Below, one piece after another: positions 17,893 to 26,614 of a stretch of DNA of 64,000 nt. Source of the DNA: Chryseobacterium daeguense DSM 19388 (GTDB lineage: Bacteria; Bacteroidota; Bacteroidia; Flavobacteriales; Weeksellaceae); NCBI RefSeq assembly GCF_000430825.1, contig NZ_AUMT01000004.1:124001-188000 (forward strand), read 5' to 3'. The notes under the pieces are model-generated. The model ran no database searches and was not told where the DNA came from. It saw only the letters and a list, made by a program, of their open reading frames with translations. Positions within the stretch are counted from its first letter, which is position 1, and the number at the start of each line of letters is the position of its first letter. A program made the position numbers and the translations under genes.

Positions 17893-19013
17893 GTCAGATC
17901 AAAATTCAGCTTTATTTTTTTGCTTTTTGCTATAGACATACAAGCCAGAATATGTCCTTTTTCTTCTTCCTTTTCCGTTAAATACTCATTTTCCAGTAAT
18001 TCCACGTCCCCTTCTTCCAAAATACATTCACAGCTGCCACAGATTCCTGATTTACAGGAATAAGGAACCGGAAATTTCATACTCAGCAACTGCTGAAGTA
18101 TTTTTTCTTTATTGTCAGGAAGTTCCGTATGATATTCTTTCCCGAGCATTTTGAAATCTATTTCCACATTTTTCAGTAAAGGAAATTGTTTTTCAATAGG
18201 GTAAATATCGTCATTATATTCTTCAAAAAGCTCAAAGTGAATATTTTTCTTCGGAATGCCATGATGGTAGCATGCATTGGCTAAAGTTTTAATCATATCC
18301 CCTTTTCCACAGATTAAAACTTCGTCTACGGCATCCCAGATAGTAGATTCTTCGTCCGTATCGTCTAAATGTAGAATTTGATTAATAATTAAATTTAATT
18401 TTTTCTCGTCCAGCCTGCCATAAAAAAAACTGTTTGGAGTCTTTTCTTGTGAAAAGAAATAGAAAATCTGCAGCCTGTCGCCACAATTTCTGGCAAGATT
18501 ATCCAACTGATCTCTATAAATTAAATCCTCGTATGTTTTACTTCCATAGAATAAAAATAACCTTGTTCTTGGTTCGTTATGAAGAATATTTTTAAAATGG
18601 CTTAAAATTGGGGTTATTCCGATTCCTGCCGCGAAACCTACGATGGTTCTGAATTCGCTTGGTTTGGAAACTATTGTAAACCGGCCGCCGGGCTCACTTA
18701 CCAGCAATTCATCTCCTTCATTATAGTTTTTAAAAAGCTGTGAAACAGCTCCATCAGGAGAATTAATCTTTATCCCCAGTGATATTTTATTTTCATAAGG
18801 AGCCGAAGTCATTGAATAATCATTAATGACATCTACACCATGAGATTGAAATTTTATACTCACAAACTGCCCTGCCTCAAACCTGAAATTTTCTTTAAGA
18901 TTCTCGGGAATATCGAATTCCAGAGAAAAAGTATTTTTGGTCAGTTCTTCCTTTTTCGTTATTTTTAACCAATGAAACTGTGTTAGTTTCCCCTTATAGA
19001 TTTGTTGTTCCAT
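17889..19013 (-). CDS. PaaE-like flavodoxin/ferredoxin-type oxidoreductase (FAD, NAD(P)H, 2Fe-2S)
   Basis: A 374-residue three-domain electron-transfer protein. The FAD-binding barrel (about 10-115) contains NDYSMTSAP and GAVSQLF, the NAD(P)H domain (about 120-265) contains VGFAAGIGITPILS and ICGKGDMI, and the C-terminal plant-type 2Fe-2S domain has CKSGICGSCEC with a distant fourth cysteine in ACMSIA. The order FNR-like then ferredoxin is that of PaaE and related oxygenase reductases. No paaABCD oxygenase genes are nearby, so its electron acceptor is unknown. It probably shares a transcript with the SanA-like gene. Confidence 0.92.
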   Translation of the reverse strand: MEQQIYKGKLTQFHWLKITKKEELTKNTFSLEFDIPENLKENFRFEAGQFVSIKFQSHGVDVINDYSMTSAPYENKISLGIKINSPDGAVSQLFKNYNEGDELLVSEPGGRFTIVSKPSEFRTIVGFAAGIGITPILSHFKNILHNEPRTRLFLFYGSKTYEDLIYRDQLDNLARNCGDRLQIFYFFSQEKTPNSFFYGRLDEKKLNLIINQILHLDDTDEESTIWDAVDEVLICGKGDMIKTLANACYHHGIPKKNIHFELFEEYNDDIYPIEKQFPLLKNVEIDFKMLGKEYHTELPDNKEKILQQLLSMKFPVPYSCKSGICGSCECILEEGDVELLENEYLTEKEEEKGHILACMSIAKSKKIKLNFDLT

Positions 19014-19022
19014 ACTTCAATT

Positions 19023-19030
19023 CAAAAATA
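19023..19030 (-). promoter_or_regulatory. -7 promoter element of the PaaE-like gene
   Basis: Minus strand TATTTTTG, an exact TAnnTTTG match, nine bases before the ATG at 19013. It sits in the 31-base gap between divergent genes. Confidence 0.55.
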
Positions 19031-19044
19031 GATAAAAAATAATT

Positions 19045-19599
19045 ATGAAGAAGATAATTTTATCCACGCTTATTTTGTTTGCCCTGGCAAGCTGTAAAAA
19101 AGAAAGTCAGAAAGCTGATGAAGTAGTAAATGCTGCAGATTCTGCTTCAGTTTCAGAACCGGCTGCTCCTGCAGTTGCCTTAAAAACAATCACTCCTGCG
19201 CAGACATCTGAGTTTTTGGGTAAAAAAAATGATACATTATATGTCACTAATTTTTTTGCAACGTGGTGTGGACCTTGTGTAAAAGAAATACCACATTTTA
19301 AGAAAAAAATTGAGGAATTTCAAGGAAAACCGGTAAAAATTACTTTTGTAAGCTTAGATCAAAAGGAGGTCTGGAACTCCGAAGTACCTCGTTTTACGTC
19401 AGAACAGGGCATTCAGGATCATACTCTTCTTCTGGACGGACAGCTTTTGGATGGTAATTTTTTCAAGAATAACTTTAAGCAATGGGACGGCGGTGCAATT
19501 CCTTTTACCTTCATGAGAAAAGGGGATAAAACCGATGAGACTTTAGGGATGATCAATGAAGAGCAGCTGAACGAGAAAATGAAGTCTCTTTTACAATAA
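19045..19599 (+). CDS. TlpA/ResA-type thioredoxin-fold lipoprotein
   Basis: A 184-residue lipoprotein: lipobox ALASC (Cys17), an Ala/Ser/Glu linker to about 45, then a thioredoxin fold with active site WCGPC at 74-78 (TNFFATWCGPCVKEIPHF) and the cis-proline region GGAIPFTFM. Such proteins reduce or shuffle disulfides in the periplasm, often for cytochrome c maturation. The next gene, an iron-type permease, begins 15 bases later, so they may be cotranscribed although no functional link is obvious. Confidence 0.92.
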   Translation: MKKIILSTLILFALASCKKESQKADEVVNAADSASVSEPAAPAVALKTITPAQTSEFLGKKNDTLYVTNFFATWCGPCVKEIPHFKKKIEEFQGKPVKITFVSLDQKEVWNSEVPRFTSEQGIQDHTLLLDGQLLDGNFFKNNFKQWDGGAIPFTFMRKGDKTDETLGMINEEQLNEKMKSLLQ

Positions 19600-19614
19600 G
19601 CTTATAGACTTTTT

Positions 19615-20586
19615 ATGTCAGATAAGTTTAAAATCCTGTGTTTGCTATTATTGGTCGCTATTATTTTAACCGCGGTCTTTAATCTGAACACAGGATTTTT
19701 AAGTTTAGGTTTTCAGGATTTTTTTCAGGCTTCGCCCAACAGCCTGATAGCAGAAATCAGGATCAACCGTGTTTTGGTAATGATTTTGGCAGGAATTTCC
19801 ATTCCTACTTCAGGATTTCTGATGCAGGAATATTTTCAAAATCCTCTTGCCGGGCCGGATATTTTGGGAATTACTTCTGTGGCCAGCCTTTCCGTAGCTT
19901 TTTACATTTTCTTTTCTCATGATTTGCTGATCCCGGAATTTCTCCGAAACAGCTTTTTGAGCTTGGCGGCGATTATGGGAAGCTTCGTTTTGATGTTCAT
20001 CTTATTAGCAATGTCTAATAAATTTCAGGATAAATCTTATCTGATTATTTTCGGGTTTCTGGTTTCGGCATTTGCAGGAGCTGTGGTTTCTTTGTTGCAG
20101 TTTTATGCAGAAAATCAAAGCTTAAAAAATTATATTTTATGGTCATTTGGGGCTAATAATATGGTGACAAGAAATCAGGTTTATGTTTTATCTGTATTAG
20201 TTTTAATAGGTATCATCATCTGCTTTAAAACAATAAAACCTCTGATTGGAAACTCATTGGGAACTTCTTACGCTCAAAGTCTGGGTGTCAATCTGAATCA
20301 GTTAAAAATTTTGATCATTGCTGCCTCTTCCCTGCTTTCTGCTTCTATCACGGCATTTTTAGGCCCTATTTTATTTGTAGGAATCATAGTTCCGCACTTT
20401 TGCAGGCTGATTTATAATCCCTCAAAATTGTGGCAGCAATGGATTTTGAATATGCTTTTAGGAATGCTGATTATGCTGCTGTTTTCAATAGTTGCAGAGA
20501 AAACTCAGATTCCTTTGAATGTGATCAGCTCCATATTTGGAATTCCTGTGATATTGATGATGCTTTTGAAACAGAATAAGGTTTGA
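19615..20586 (+). CDS. FecCD-family iron-chelate ABC transporter permease
   Basis: A 323-residue protein with about nine or ten membrane segments. Family motifs are RINRVLVMILAGISIPTSGFLMQEYFQNPLAGPDILGITS near the N-terminus, a coupling region with LGTSYAQSLGVN, and FVGIIVPHFCRLI near residue 260. It would import a siderophore, heme or cobalamin together with the ATPase encoded at 20830. No substrate-binding protein gene is in this stretch, and only one permease is present, as expected for a homodimer. Confidence 0.93.
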   Translation: MSDKFKILCLLLLVAIILTAVFNLNTGFLSLGFQDFFQASPNSLIAEIRINRVLVMILAGISIPTSGFLMQEYFQNPLAGPDILGITSVASLSVAFYIFFSHDLLIPEFLRNSFLSLAAIMGSFVLMFILLAMSNKFQDKSYLIIFGFLVSAFAGAVVSLLQFYAENQSLKNYILWSFGANNMVTRNQVYVLSVLVLIGIIICFKTIKPLIGNSLGTSYAQSLGVNLNQLKILIIAASSLLSASITAFLGPILFVGIIVPHFCRLIYNPSKLWQQWILNMLLGMLIMLLFSIVAEKTQIPLNVISSIFGIPVILMMLLKQNKV

Positions 20587-20829
20587 AATGAAATGTGAAT
20601 AAGTGAATTGTGAATTTTATATTCTCTCGCAAACTTTGCTGATGGCGCAGATGTTTGAAAATATTTTTAAATTTAATATAAAGTTTTATCCGCAGTTTGT
20701 CATTCCGTGGGAATCTAAGCTAATTTTGTAGAGATGTTTTCAACATGATAAATAAATGTAGTTTAATTTTATAATTAGTATAGAATAAAATCTGTGAAAA
20801 TCTGTGAAATCCGTGGTTAAATAAAAAGT
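20587..20829. repeat. Spacer with degenerate Bacteroidetes intergenic repeats
   Basis: The 243-base gap inside the transporter locus holds no credible gene. It contains CTCGCAAACTTTGCTGATGG- and GTCATTCCGTGGGAATCT-like fragments and, at 20790-20825, the motif ATCTGTGAAAATCTGTGAAA followed by TCCGTGGTTAAAT. Fragments of this last family also occur near 44380 and 47510, always beside gene ends. Confidence 0.5.
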
Positions 20830-21753
20830 ATGCACCTACAAATCAATCAAGCCAATATAGGTTATAGTAACATCCTAATTTCAAATGCAAATACTTATTT
20901 GGATTTAGGAGAAGTATGCCTGTTAATCGGTAACAACGGTGTCGGGAAAACAACTTTAATCAAATCCATTTTACATCAGGTTCCGGTTTTAAATGGAGAA
21001 ATTTCTATTAATCAAAAAGATGTTAAAACCCTCTCCGTTAAAGAAATTGCAGAAAATATAGCGGTAGTTTTTTCGAAATCGGTCATTCCGCAGAATTATA
21101 CGGTGGAAGATTTAATTTCATTGGGAAAATATATTTACTATCCTTTCTATTTTGAACTTAAAAAAGAGGATAGAGAAGAAGTTGCCCATATTATTGAAGA
21201 ATTGGATTTGGTTCAATATAAAAATACACTTCTCAAAAACCTTTCGGATGGTAACCTTCAAAAAGCTTTTATTGGAAGGGCATTAACACAGAACTCTCCT
21301 ATTATTATCCTTGATGAGCCCACCACTCATCTTGATGAGAAAAATAAAATTATCATTCTGAAAACCCTCAGAAAACTTGCCAGGGAACAAAATAAATTAA
21401 TCCTTTTTTCTTCTCATGACTGGCGCCTGGCCAAAGAATTTGCAGATAAAATCTGGTATGTGAAAGACAATCACCTGTATTCAGGTATGGTGGAAGATGT
21501 TCTGCTGCAGCATGAGGAATTAATTAATCCGTCTTTATTTGAAATCAATGAGAACTTTGTGGCTCCAAGAATTATAGCACCAGATTTTCATAAGGAAATG
21601 CTCTATTCTTTGCTTCAAAAAAACTTTCAAAAAGACTTATCTTCATTAAATTTCGAATATAACAACCATTTTTGGGTAATCTCACATGCATCCATGAATC
21701 ACAAATGCGAATCTTTTGAAGAAATCGTTAATTTCGTGAAAACCATCTATTAA
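20830..21753 (+). CDS. ABC transporter ATP-binding protein, iron-chelate type
   Basis: A 307-residue protein. Walker A GNNGVGKTT lies at 34-42, Walker B IIILDEPTTHLDE near 160-172 and the switch histidine in SSHDW. The signature motif is LSDGN in place of LSGGQ, a tolerated variant in which position 5 is Asn. The last 75 residues form a tail beyond the normal ATPase fold. It most likely powers the FecCD-type permease encoded 243 bases upstream, but the gap carries repeats. Confidence 0.88.
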   Translation: MHLQINQANIGYSNILISNANTYLDLGEVCLLIGNNGVGKTTLIKSILHQVPVLNGEISINQKDVKTLSVKEIAENIAVVFSKSVIPQNYTVEDLISLGKYIYYPFYFELKKEDREEVAHIIEELDLVQYKNTLLKNLSDGNLQKAFIGRALTQNSPIIILDEPTTHLDEKNKIIILKTLRKLAREQNKLILFSSHDWRLAKEFADKIWYVKDNHLYSGMVEDVLLQHEELINPSLFEINENFVAPRIIAPDFHKEMLYSLLQKNFQKDLSSLNFEYNNHFWVISHASMNHKCESFEEIVNFVKTIY

Positions 21754-21779
21754 ACCCCTTATTTCTTTGATTAATTGAT

Positions 21780-21799
21780 ATACTATGCATGCATAGTAT
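21780..21799. promoter_or_regulatory. 20-bp palindrome, distal MarR operator candidate
   Basis: ATACTATGCATGCATAGTAT is a perfect palindrome of 20 bp. It shares the core ATGCATGCAT with the palindrome at 21864-21881, 82 bases (nearly eight helical turns) downstream centre to centre. Confidence 0.75.
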
Positions 21800-21863
21800 T
21801 ATGCTTGTCATATAATTTAATCCTCTTATTATCAGTTTGTTAACAAATTTTAACTTTAAAAAG

Positions 21864-21881
21864 TATTATGCATGCATAATA
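21864..21881. promoter_or_regulatory. 18-bp palindrome, proximal MarR operator candidate
   Basis: TATTATGCATGCATAATA is a perfect palindrome ending six bases before the -7 element at 21887. It lies in the -10 to -35 spacer, where a bound repressor would block polymerase. Confidence 0.8.
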
Positions 21882-21886
21882 TTTAC

Positions 21887-21894
21887 TAAATTTG
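21887..21894 (+). promoter_or_regulatory. -7 promoter element of the MarR / beta-oxidation operon
   Basis: TAAATTTG, an exact TAnnTTTG match, 23 bases before the MarR ATG at 21917. Confidence 0.6.
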
Positions 21895-21916
21895 AGTAAA
21901 ACCATTTCAACAAAGA

Positions 21917-22366
21917 ATGATGGATAATAAGGACAAAATAGAAAATGTAGATTTAATTCTGAAACAGACCTGGCTGGCTGTTTCAAAAATGTACACAGAA
22001 CTGGCTCAGGAGCATGATTCTACGGCTGTTCAGGCCCTTACACTTCTTAAAATTGATCCCAAAGAAGGAACAAGAAGTACAAATCTCGGACCCAAAATGG
22101 CCATTGAGCCCACCTCTCTTACAAGAATCATTAAGCTTCTTGAAGATAACGGATATATTTATAAGGAAAAAACCACTACCGACAAACGTGAAGTAATCAT
22201 CAAGCTTACAGATAAGGGTTTGAATTCCAGGAATATGTCTAAAGAAGTTGTAGTTAATTTCAACAAAAGGATCATGGAAAAAATTGCTCCCGAAAAGCTG
22301 GAAACGTTTAAGGAAGTGATGAACGAGATCATGAAAATCGCTACAGATTTAAATAACAGAAAATAA
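21917..22366 (+). CDS. MarR-family transcriptional regulator of the beta-oxidation operon
   Basis: A 149-residue winged-helix dimer protein of MarR type. The DNA-binding part spans about 35-100 (STNLGPKMAIEPTSLTRIIKLLEDNGYIYKEK), followed by the wing TDKREVIIKLTDKG. It is the first gene of a run with FadN-, FadA- and FadE-like enzymes (gap of 13 bases to the first). The two perfect palindromes just upstream suggest autorepression and control of the whole operon, probably relieved by an acyl-CoA or fatty acid (inference from gene context). Confidence 0.92.
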   Translation: MMDNKDKIENVDLILKQTWLAVSKMYTELAQEHDSTAVQALTLLKIDPKEGTRSTNLGPKMAIEPTSLTRIIKLLEDNGYIYKEKTTTDKREVIIKLTDKGLNSRNMSKEVVVNFNKRIMEKIAPEKLETFKEVMNEIMKIATDLNNRK

Positions 22367-22379
22367 TAAAATATATAAT

Positions 22380-24773
22380 ATGCAAAGAAGAATCAAACAC
22401 GTTACAGTTCTTGGTTCAGGAATTATGGGAAGCGGTATTGCAGCGCACTTTGCCAATATTGGCGTAGAAGTTTCGTTGTTAGATATTGTTCCTTTTGAGC
22501 TTACTGAATCAGAGCAGAAAAAAGGTTTGACCAAAGATGATAAAGCGGTGAGAAACAGAATCGCCTCCGAAAACTTTGAAAAACTGAAAAAAGCAAGTCC
22601 GGTTCTACTCTATTCTCCGAAATTCGCGGATAGAATCAAGGTTGGAAATTTTGATGATGATTTACAGAAAATAAAAAATACAGACTGGATTATTGAGGTT
22701 GTCGTTGAAAAACTGGATATCAAAAAATCAGTTTATGAAAAAATTGAACAGTTCAGAAAACCGGGAACTTTAATTTCTTCCAATACTTCGGGAATTCCTA
22801 TTCATCTTTTAACAGAAGGAAGGAGCGATGATTTCAAACATTATTTTGCGGGAACTCACTTTTTTAATCCCGTAAGATATCTCCCTCTTTTGGAAATTAT
22901 CCCTACAAATGATACGCTTCCGGAAGTGATCGACTTCTATATGAGCTACGGGGCAAAATTCTTAGGAAAAACAACCGTTTTAGCGAAAGATACTCCGGCA
23001 TTTATTGCAAACAGAATTGGAGTTTTCTCCATGATGGATTTACTTCACAATGTTCAGAAGCTTGGATTAACCGTTTCTGAGGTTGATAAACTGACGGGTC
23101 CTGTAATCGGCCGTCCAAAATCTGCGACGTTCAGAACAGCAGATGTAGTTGGTTTGGATACATTAGTGATGGTAGCAAATGGTGTTCGTAACAGCGGTGC
23201 CGAAGCGAATGACTTTAACAATGTTTTTGCCCTTCCTGATTATATCCAGAAAATGGTTGATAACAAATGGCTAGGTTCAAAAACTGAGCAGGGTTTCTAT
23301 AAAAAAGTGAAAAATGCAGAAGGAAAATCTGAAATTCACGGATTAAATCTTGATACATTAGAATATGAGCTTCAAGGTAAATCTTCTTTCCCGACATTAG
23401 AATTAACTAAAAATATTGATAAGCCAATTGACAGATTTAAAGTCTTAATTGGTGGAAAAGATAAAGCCGGAGAGCTTTACAGAAAATCTTTGGGAGCATT
23501 GTTTGCTTATGTTTCGCATAAAGTTCCTGAAATTTCTGATGAAGTTTACAAAATTGATGATGCCATGAGAGCTGGTTTCGGTTGGGAAAACGGTCCTTTT
23601 GAAATCTGGGATGCCGTTGGCGTTCAAAAAGGTGTTGAATTGGCTAAGGATGCCGGTTACGAAGTTTCAGACTGGGTAAAAAATGTGGAGACTTTCTATA
23701 AAGTTAATGAAGAAGGACAAAGTATTTATGTTGATAAAAACTCAGGAGCATACAGCAAAATCCCGGGTCAGGAAGCCTTTATTATTTTAGATAATATCAG
23801 AAAAAATAAAACGCTTTGGAGTAATTCGGGCGCTGCGATTGAAGATTTAGGTGACGGAATTATCAACTTCGAAATCCGTTCCAAAATGAACTCTTTAGGA
23901 GGCGAAGTTCTGGATGGGTTAAACAGAGCGATTGATTTAGCTGAAAAAGAATATGATGGATTAGTGATCGGAAATCAAGGAACTAATTTCTCTGTTGGAG
24001 CCAATTTAGCAATGATTTTAATGATGGCTATCGAACAGGATTGGGATGATTTGAATATGGCGATTGCTTATTTCCAAAAATCCATGATGAGAGTTCGTTA
24101 CTCTTCAATTCCTGTTGTTGTTGCCCCTCACGGAATGACGCTTGGCGGCGGATGCGAGATGACCATGCATGCAGACCGGGTGGTTGCGGCAGCAGAAACG
24201 TACATCGGATTGGTTGAAACCGGAGTGGGTGTAATTCCTGGCGGTGGCGGAACGAAAGAATTGACCTTAAGAACTTCAAGAGAATTTCATAACGATGACG
24301 TGAAAAATAACAGGCTTCGTGATGCTTTCATGAATATCGCAATGGGTAAAGTGGCAACTTCCGCTTATGAAGCCTACGATATGGGAATTCTTGAGTATGG
24401 AAAAGATATTGTTTCTGTTGATAAGAGAAGCCAGATTAAAACAGCTAAAATGCTCGCAAAAAGTTTGGCAGAACACGGTTATACACAACCTATCGAGCAG
24501 AAAGTAAAAGTTCTAGGTAAAGATGCTTTGGGAATGTTCTATGTAGGGACCGACCAGATGTTAACCGGAAACTACATCTCTGCCCACGACAAGAAGATTG
24601 CCGATAAATTGGCCAACGTAATGGTGGGAGGCAACCTTTCTGAACCAACAGTAGTCACTGAGCAATATTTATTGAATCTTGAGAGAGAAACATTCTTACA
24701 GCTTTGCGGAGAAAGAAAAACATTGGAGAGAATTCAGTACATGTTGCAAAACGGAAAACCATTGAGGAATTAA
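22380..24773 (+). CDS. 3-hydroxyacyl-CoA dehydrogenase / enoyl-CoA hydratase (FadN-like)
   Basis: A 797-residue two-part enzyme for steps two and three of fatty-acid beta-oxidation. The N-terminal NAD-binding dehydrogenase has GSGIMGSGIAAHFANIG near 11-27 and the HFFNPVRYLPLLEII motif near 160. The C-terminal crotonase half (about 480-700) has the oxyanion region HGMTLGGGCEMTMHADR and GVIPGGGGTKEL. Dehydrogenase first, hydratase second is the FadN order, opposite to E. coli FadB. With the thiolase and acyl-CoA dehydrogenase downstream it repeats the fadN-fadA-fadE order known from Bacillus subtilis. Confidence 0.95.
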   Translation: MQRRIKHVTVLGSGIMGSGIAAHFANIGVEVSLLDIVPFELTESEQKKGLTKDDKAVRNRIASENFEKLKKASPVLLYSPKFADRIKVGNFDDDLQKIKNTDWIIEVVVEKLDIKKSVYEKIEQFRKPGTLISSNTSGIPIHLLTEGRSDDFKHYFAGTHFFNPVRYLPLLEIIPTNDTLPEVIDFYMSYGAKFLGKTTVLAKDTPAFIANRIGVFSMMDLLHNVQKLGLTVSEVDKLTGPVIGRPKSATFRTADVVGLDTLVMVANGVRNSGAEANDFNNVFALPDYIQKMVDNKWLGSKTEQGFYKKVKNAEGKSEIHGLNLDTLEYELQGKSSFPTLELTKNIDKPIDRFKVLIGGKDKAGELYRKSLGALFAYVSHKVPEISDEVYKIDDAMRAGFGWENGPFEIWDAVGVQKGVELAKDAGYEVSDWVKNVETFYKVNEEGQSIYVDKNSGAYSKIPGQEAFIILDNIRKNKTLWSNSGAAIEDLGDGIINFEIRSKMNSLGGEVLDGLNRAIDLAEKEYDGLVIGNQGTNFSVGANLAMILMMAIEQDWDDLNMAIAYFQKSMMRVRYSSIPVVVAPHGMTLGGGCEMTMHADRVVAAAETYIGLVETGVGVIPGGGGTKELTLRTSREFHNDDVKNNRLRDAFMNIAMGKVATSAYEAYDMGILEYGKDIVSVDKRSQIKTAKMLAKSLAEHGYTQPIEQKVKVLGKDALGMFYVGTDQMLTGNYISAHDKKIADKLANVMVGGNLSEPTVVTEQYLLNLERETFLQLCGERKTLERIQYMLQNGKPLRN

Positions 24774-24778
24774 TAGAG

Positions 24779-24805
24779 AGCTCCGTAGGAGCGAACTGTT
24801 AATAG
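24779..24805 (+). repeat. REP hairpin 1, left side of the RAYT unit
   Basis: GCTCC-GTA-GGAGC (24780-24792) followed by GAACTGTTAATAG. The GTAG at loop and stem edge recalls the GTAG box of known REP sequences. Confidence 0.75.
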
Positions 24806-24828
24806 CAGAATAATTTCAGAAAGCATTG

Positions 24829-24855
24829 AGCCTCGTAGAGGCGACCTGATAATAG
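24829..24855 (+). repeat. REP hairpin 2, left side of the RAYT unit
   Basis: GCCTC-GTA-GAGGC (24830-24842) followed by GACCTGATAATAG, just before the transposase ATG. Confidence 0.75.
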
Positions 24856-24858
24856 ACT

Positions 24859-25323
24859 ATGGCAAACACATACACCCAAATATATGTTCAAATTGTTTTC
24901 GCCGTTAAAGGAAGACAGAATCTGATCTTAAAAGAAAATAGAGATGAATTGCATAAGTTTATTACAGGTATTGTTTCCAATAGAAATCAAAAATTATTCG
25001 CTGTTTTTGCAATGCCGGATCATGTGCACATTCTTGTTAGCATGAGTCCAACGGTTTCAATTTCAGATTTGGTAAGAGATATTAAAGCAGGTTCATCAAA
25101 ATTTATTAATGAAAAAGGATGGATCAATGGAAAATTCAACTGGCAGGAAGGTTATGGAGCATTTTCCTATTCTAAAAGCAGTGTAGATTCTGTTGTAAAA
25201 TATATCTTAAACCAAGAAGAACATCATAAAAAGAAAACATTTAAAGAAGAATATTTAGATTTTATGTCAAAATTTGAAATTGAGTATGATCCTAAATATC
25301 TATTTGAATGGATTGAAGATTAA
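24859..25323 (+). mobile_element. REP-associated tyrosine transposase (RAYT, IS200-like) coding sequence
   Basis: A 154-residue Y1 transposase. The HUH metal motif is His55-Val-His57 (AMPDHVHILVS) and the catalytic tyrosine is Tyr115 in VVKYILNQEEHH. The frame is intact. Four short hairpins flank it, two on each side in inverted orientation, as expected for a RAYT with its own REPs. It sits between the FadN-like and thiolase genes in the same direction, so it is read by the beta-oxidation transcript. RAYTs are usually single-copy and domesticated, unlike true IS200 elements. Confidence 0.92.
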
Positions 25324-25343
25324 CAGGTCGCTCCTACGGAGCT
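25322..25343 (-). repeat. REP hairpin 3, right side of the RAYT unit
   Basis: GCTCC-TAC-GGAGC (25330-25342), inverted copy of REP 1 including the AACAGGTC tail, starting inside the transposase stop codon. Confidence 0.75.
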
Positions 25344-25366
25344 CCGCAATTCGCAAAACAATAAAA

Positions 25367-25392
25367 CTATGAACAGTTTACCTCTACGAGGC
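25367..25392 (-). repeat. REP hairpin 4, right side of the RAYT unit
   Basis: CCTC-TAC-GAGG (25381-25391) preceded by CTATGAACAGTTTA, an inverted and slightly degenerate copy of REP 2. Confidence 0.7.
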
Positions 25393-25416
25393 AAAAAAAT
25401 TTAATTAAATAAAAAT

Positions 25417-26595
25417 ATGAAAACAGCATATATAGTAAAGGGTTTCAGAACTGCCGTTGGAAAAGCTCCAAAAGGTAGTTTAAGATTTACAAGACCCGAT
25501 GTAATGGCGGCAACCGTAATTGAAAAATTAATGGCTGAACTTCCGCAATTAGACAAAAACAGAATCGATGACCTTATCGTAGGAAATGCGATGCCGGAAG
25601 CTGAGCAGGGACTGAATGTAGCCCGTCTGATTTCTTTAATGGGTTTAAACACCGATAAAGTTCCCGGCGTTACGGTCAACAGATATTGTGCATCAGGAAG
25701 TGAGGCGATTGCCATTGCTTCTGCAAAAATTCAGGCCGGAATGGCTGATTGTATTATCGCAGGGGGTACAGAATCAATGTCTTACATTCCGATGGGCGGT
25801 TACAAACCGGTTCCGGAAACGGAAATTGCTAAGACAAACCCGGATTATTATTGGGGAATGGGCTATACTGCCGAAGAGGTTGCCAAACAATATAATATTA
25901 CCAGAGAAGAACAGGATCAGTTCGCATTTGAATCTCATATGAAGGCTTTAAAAGCGAATCAGGAAGGAAGGTTTGCGAATCAGATCGTTCCGATTCCGGT
26001 TGAATATAATTTCCTGGATGAAAACCAGAAAATGCAGACTAAAAAGTTTGATTTCTCAGTGGATGAAGGTCCAAGAGCAGATACTTCTCTGGCTGGATTA
26101 GCAAAATTAAGACCTGTTTTTGCTAACGGAGGAAGTGTAACTGCCGGAAACTCTTCTCAGATGAGTGACGGAGCCGCTTTCGTAATGGTAATGAGCGAAG
26201 AAATGGTAAAAGAATTAGGACTTCAACCAGAAGCTAGATTAGTTGCTTATGCAGCAGCCGGTCTTGAACCAAGAATCATGGGAATGGGCCCTATTTATGC
26301 GATTCCAAAAGCTTTGAAACAGGCAGGATTAGAATTAAAAGATATTGATTTGATTGAATTAAACGAAGCATTTGCATCACAATCTGTTGCCATCAAAAAA
26401 GAATTAGGTTTAAATCCTGATATTTTGAACGTAAACGGAGGTGCCATTGCTTTAGGCCACCCTCTCGGATGTACAGGAACTAAACTTACCGTTCAGCTTC
26501 TTGACGAAATGAGAAAACGCGGTAACAAATACGGAATGGTTTCTATGTGCGTTGGAACTGGGCAAGGCGCCGCTTCAATTTTCGAATTATTATAA
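25417..26595 (+). CDS. fadA: Acetyl-CoA acyltransferase (3-ketoacyl-CoA thiolase, FadA-like)
   Basis: A 392-residue thiolase for the last step of beta-oxidation. The nucleophile is Cys91 in VNRYCASGSEAI. The C-terminal catalytic His and Cys lie in NGGAIALGHPLGCTGTK and MVSMCVGTGQGAA, and LNEAFASQ is present. Length is typical. It is separated from the FadN-like gene by the 0.6-kb transposase unit and followed after 19 bases by the acyl-CoA dehydrogenase. Confidence 0.96.
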   Translation: MKTAYIVKGFRTAVGKAPKGSLRFTRPDVMAATVIEKLMAELPQLDKNRIDDLIVGNAMPEAEQGLNVARLISLMGLNTDKVPGVTVNRYCASGSEAIAIASAKIQAGMADCIIAGGTESMSYIPMGGYKPVPETEIAKTNPDYYWGMGYTAEEVAKQYNITREEQDQFAFESHMKALKANQEGRFANQIVPIPVEYNFLDENQKMQTKKFDFSVDEGPRADTSLAGLAKLRPVFANGGSVTAGNSSQMSDGAAFVMVMSEEMVKELGLQPEARLVAYAAAGLEPRIMGMGPIYAIPKALKQAGLELKDIDLIELNEAFASQSVAIKKELGLNPDILNVNGGAIALGHPLGCTGTKLTVQLLDEMRKRGNKYGMVSMCVGTGQGAASIFELL

Positions 26596-26614
26596 CTAAA
26601 AAATACAAAAAATA

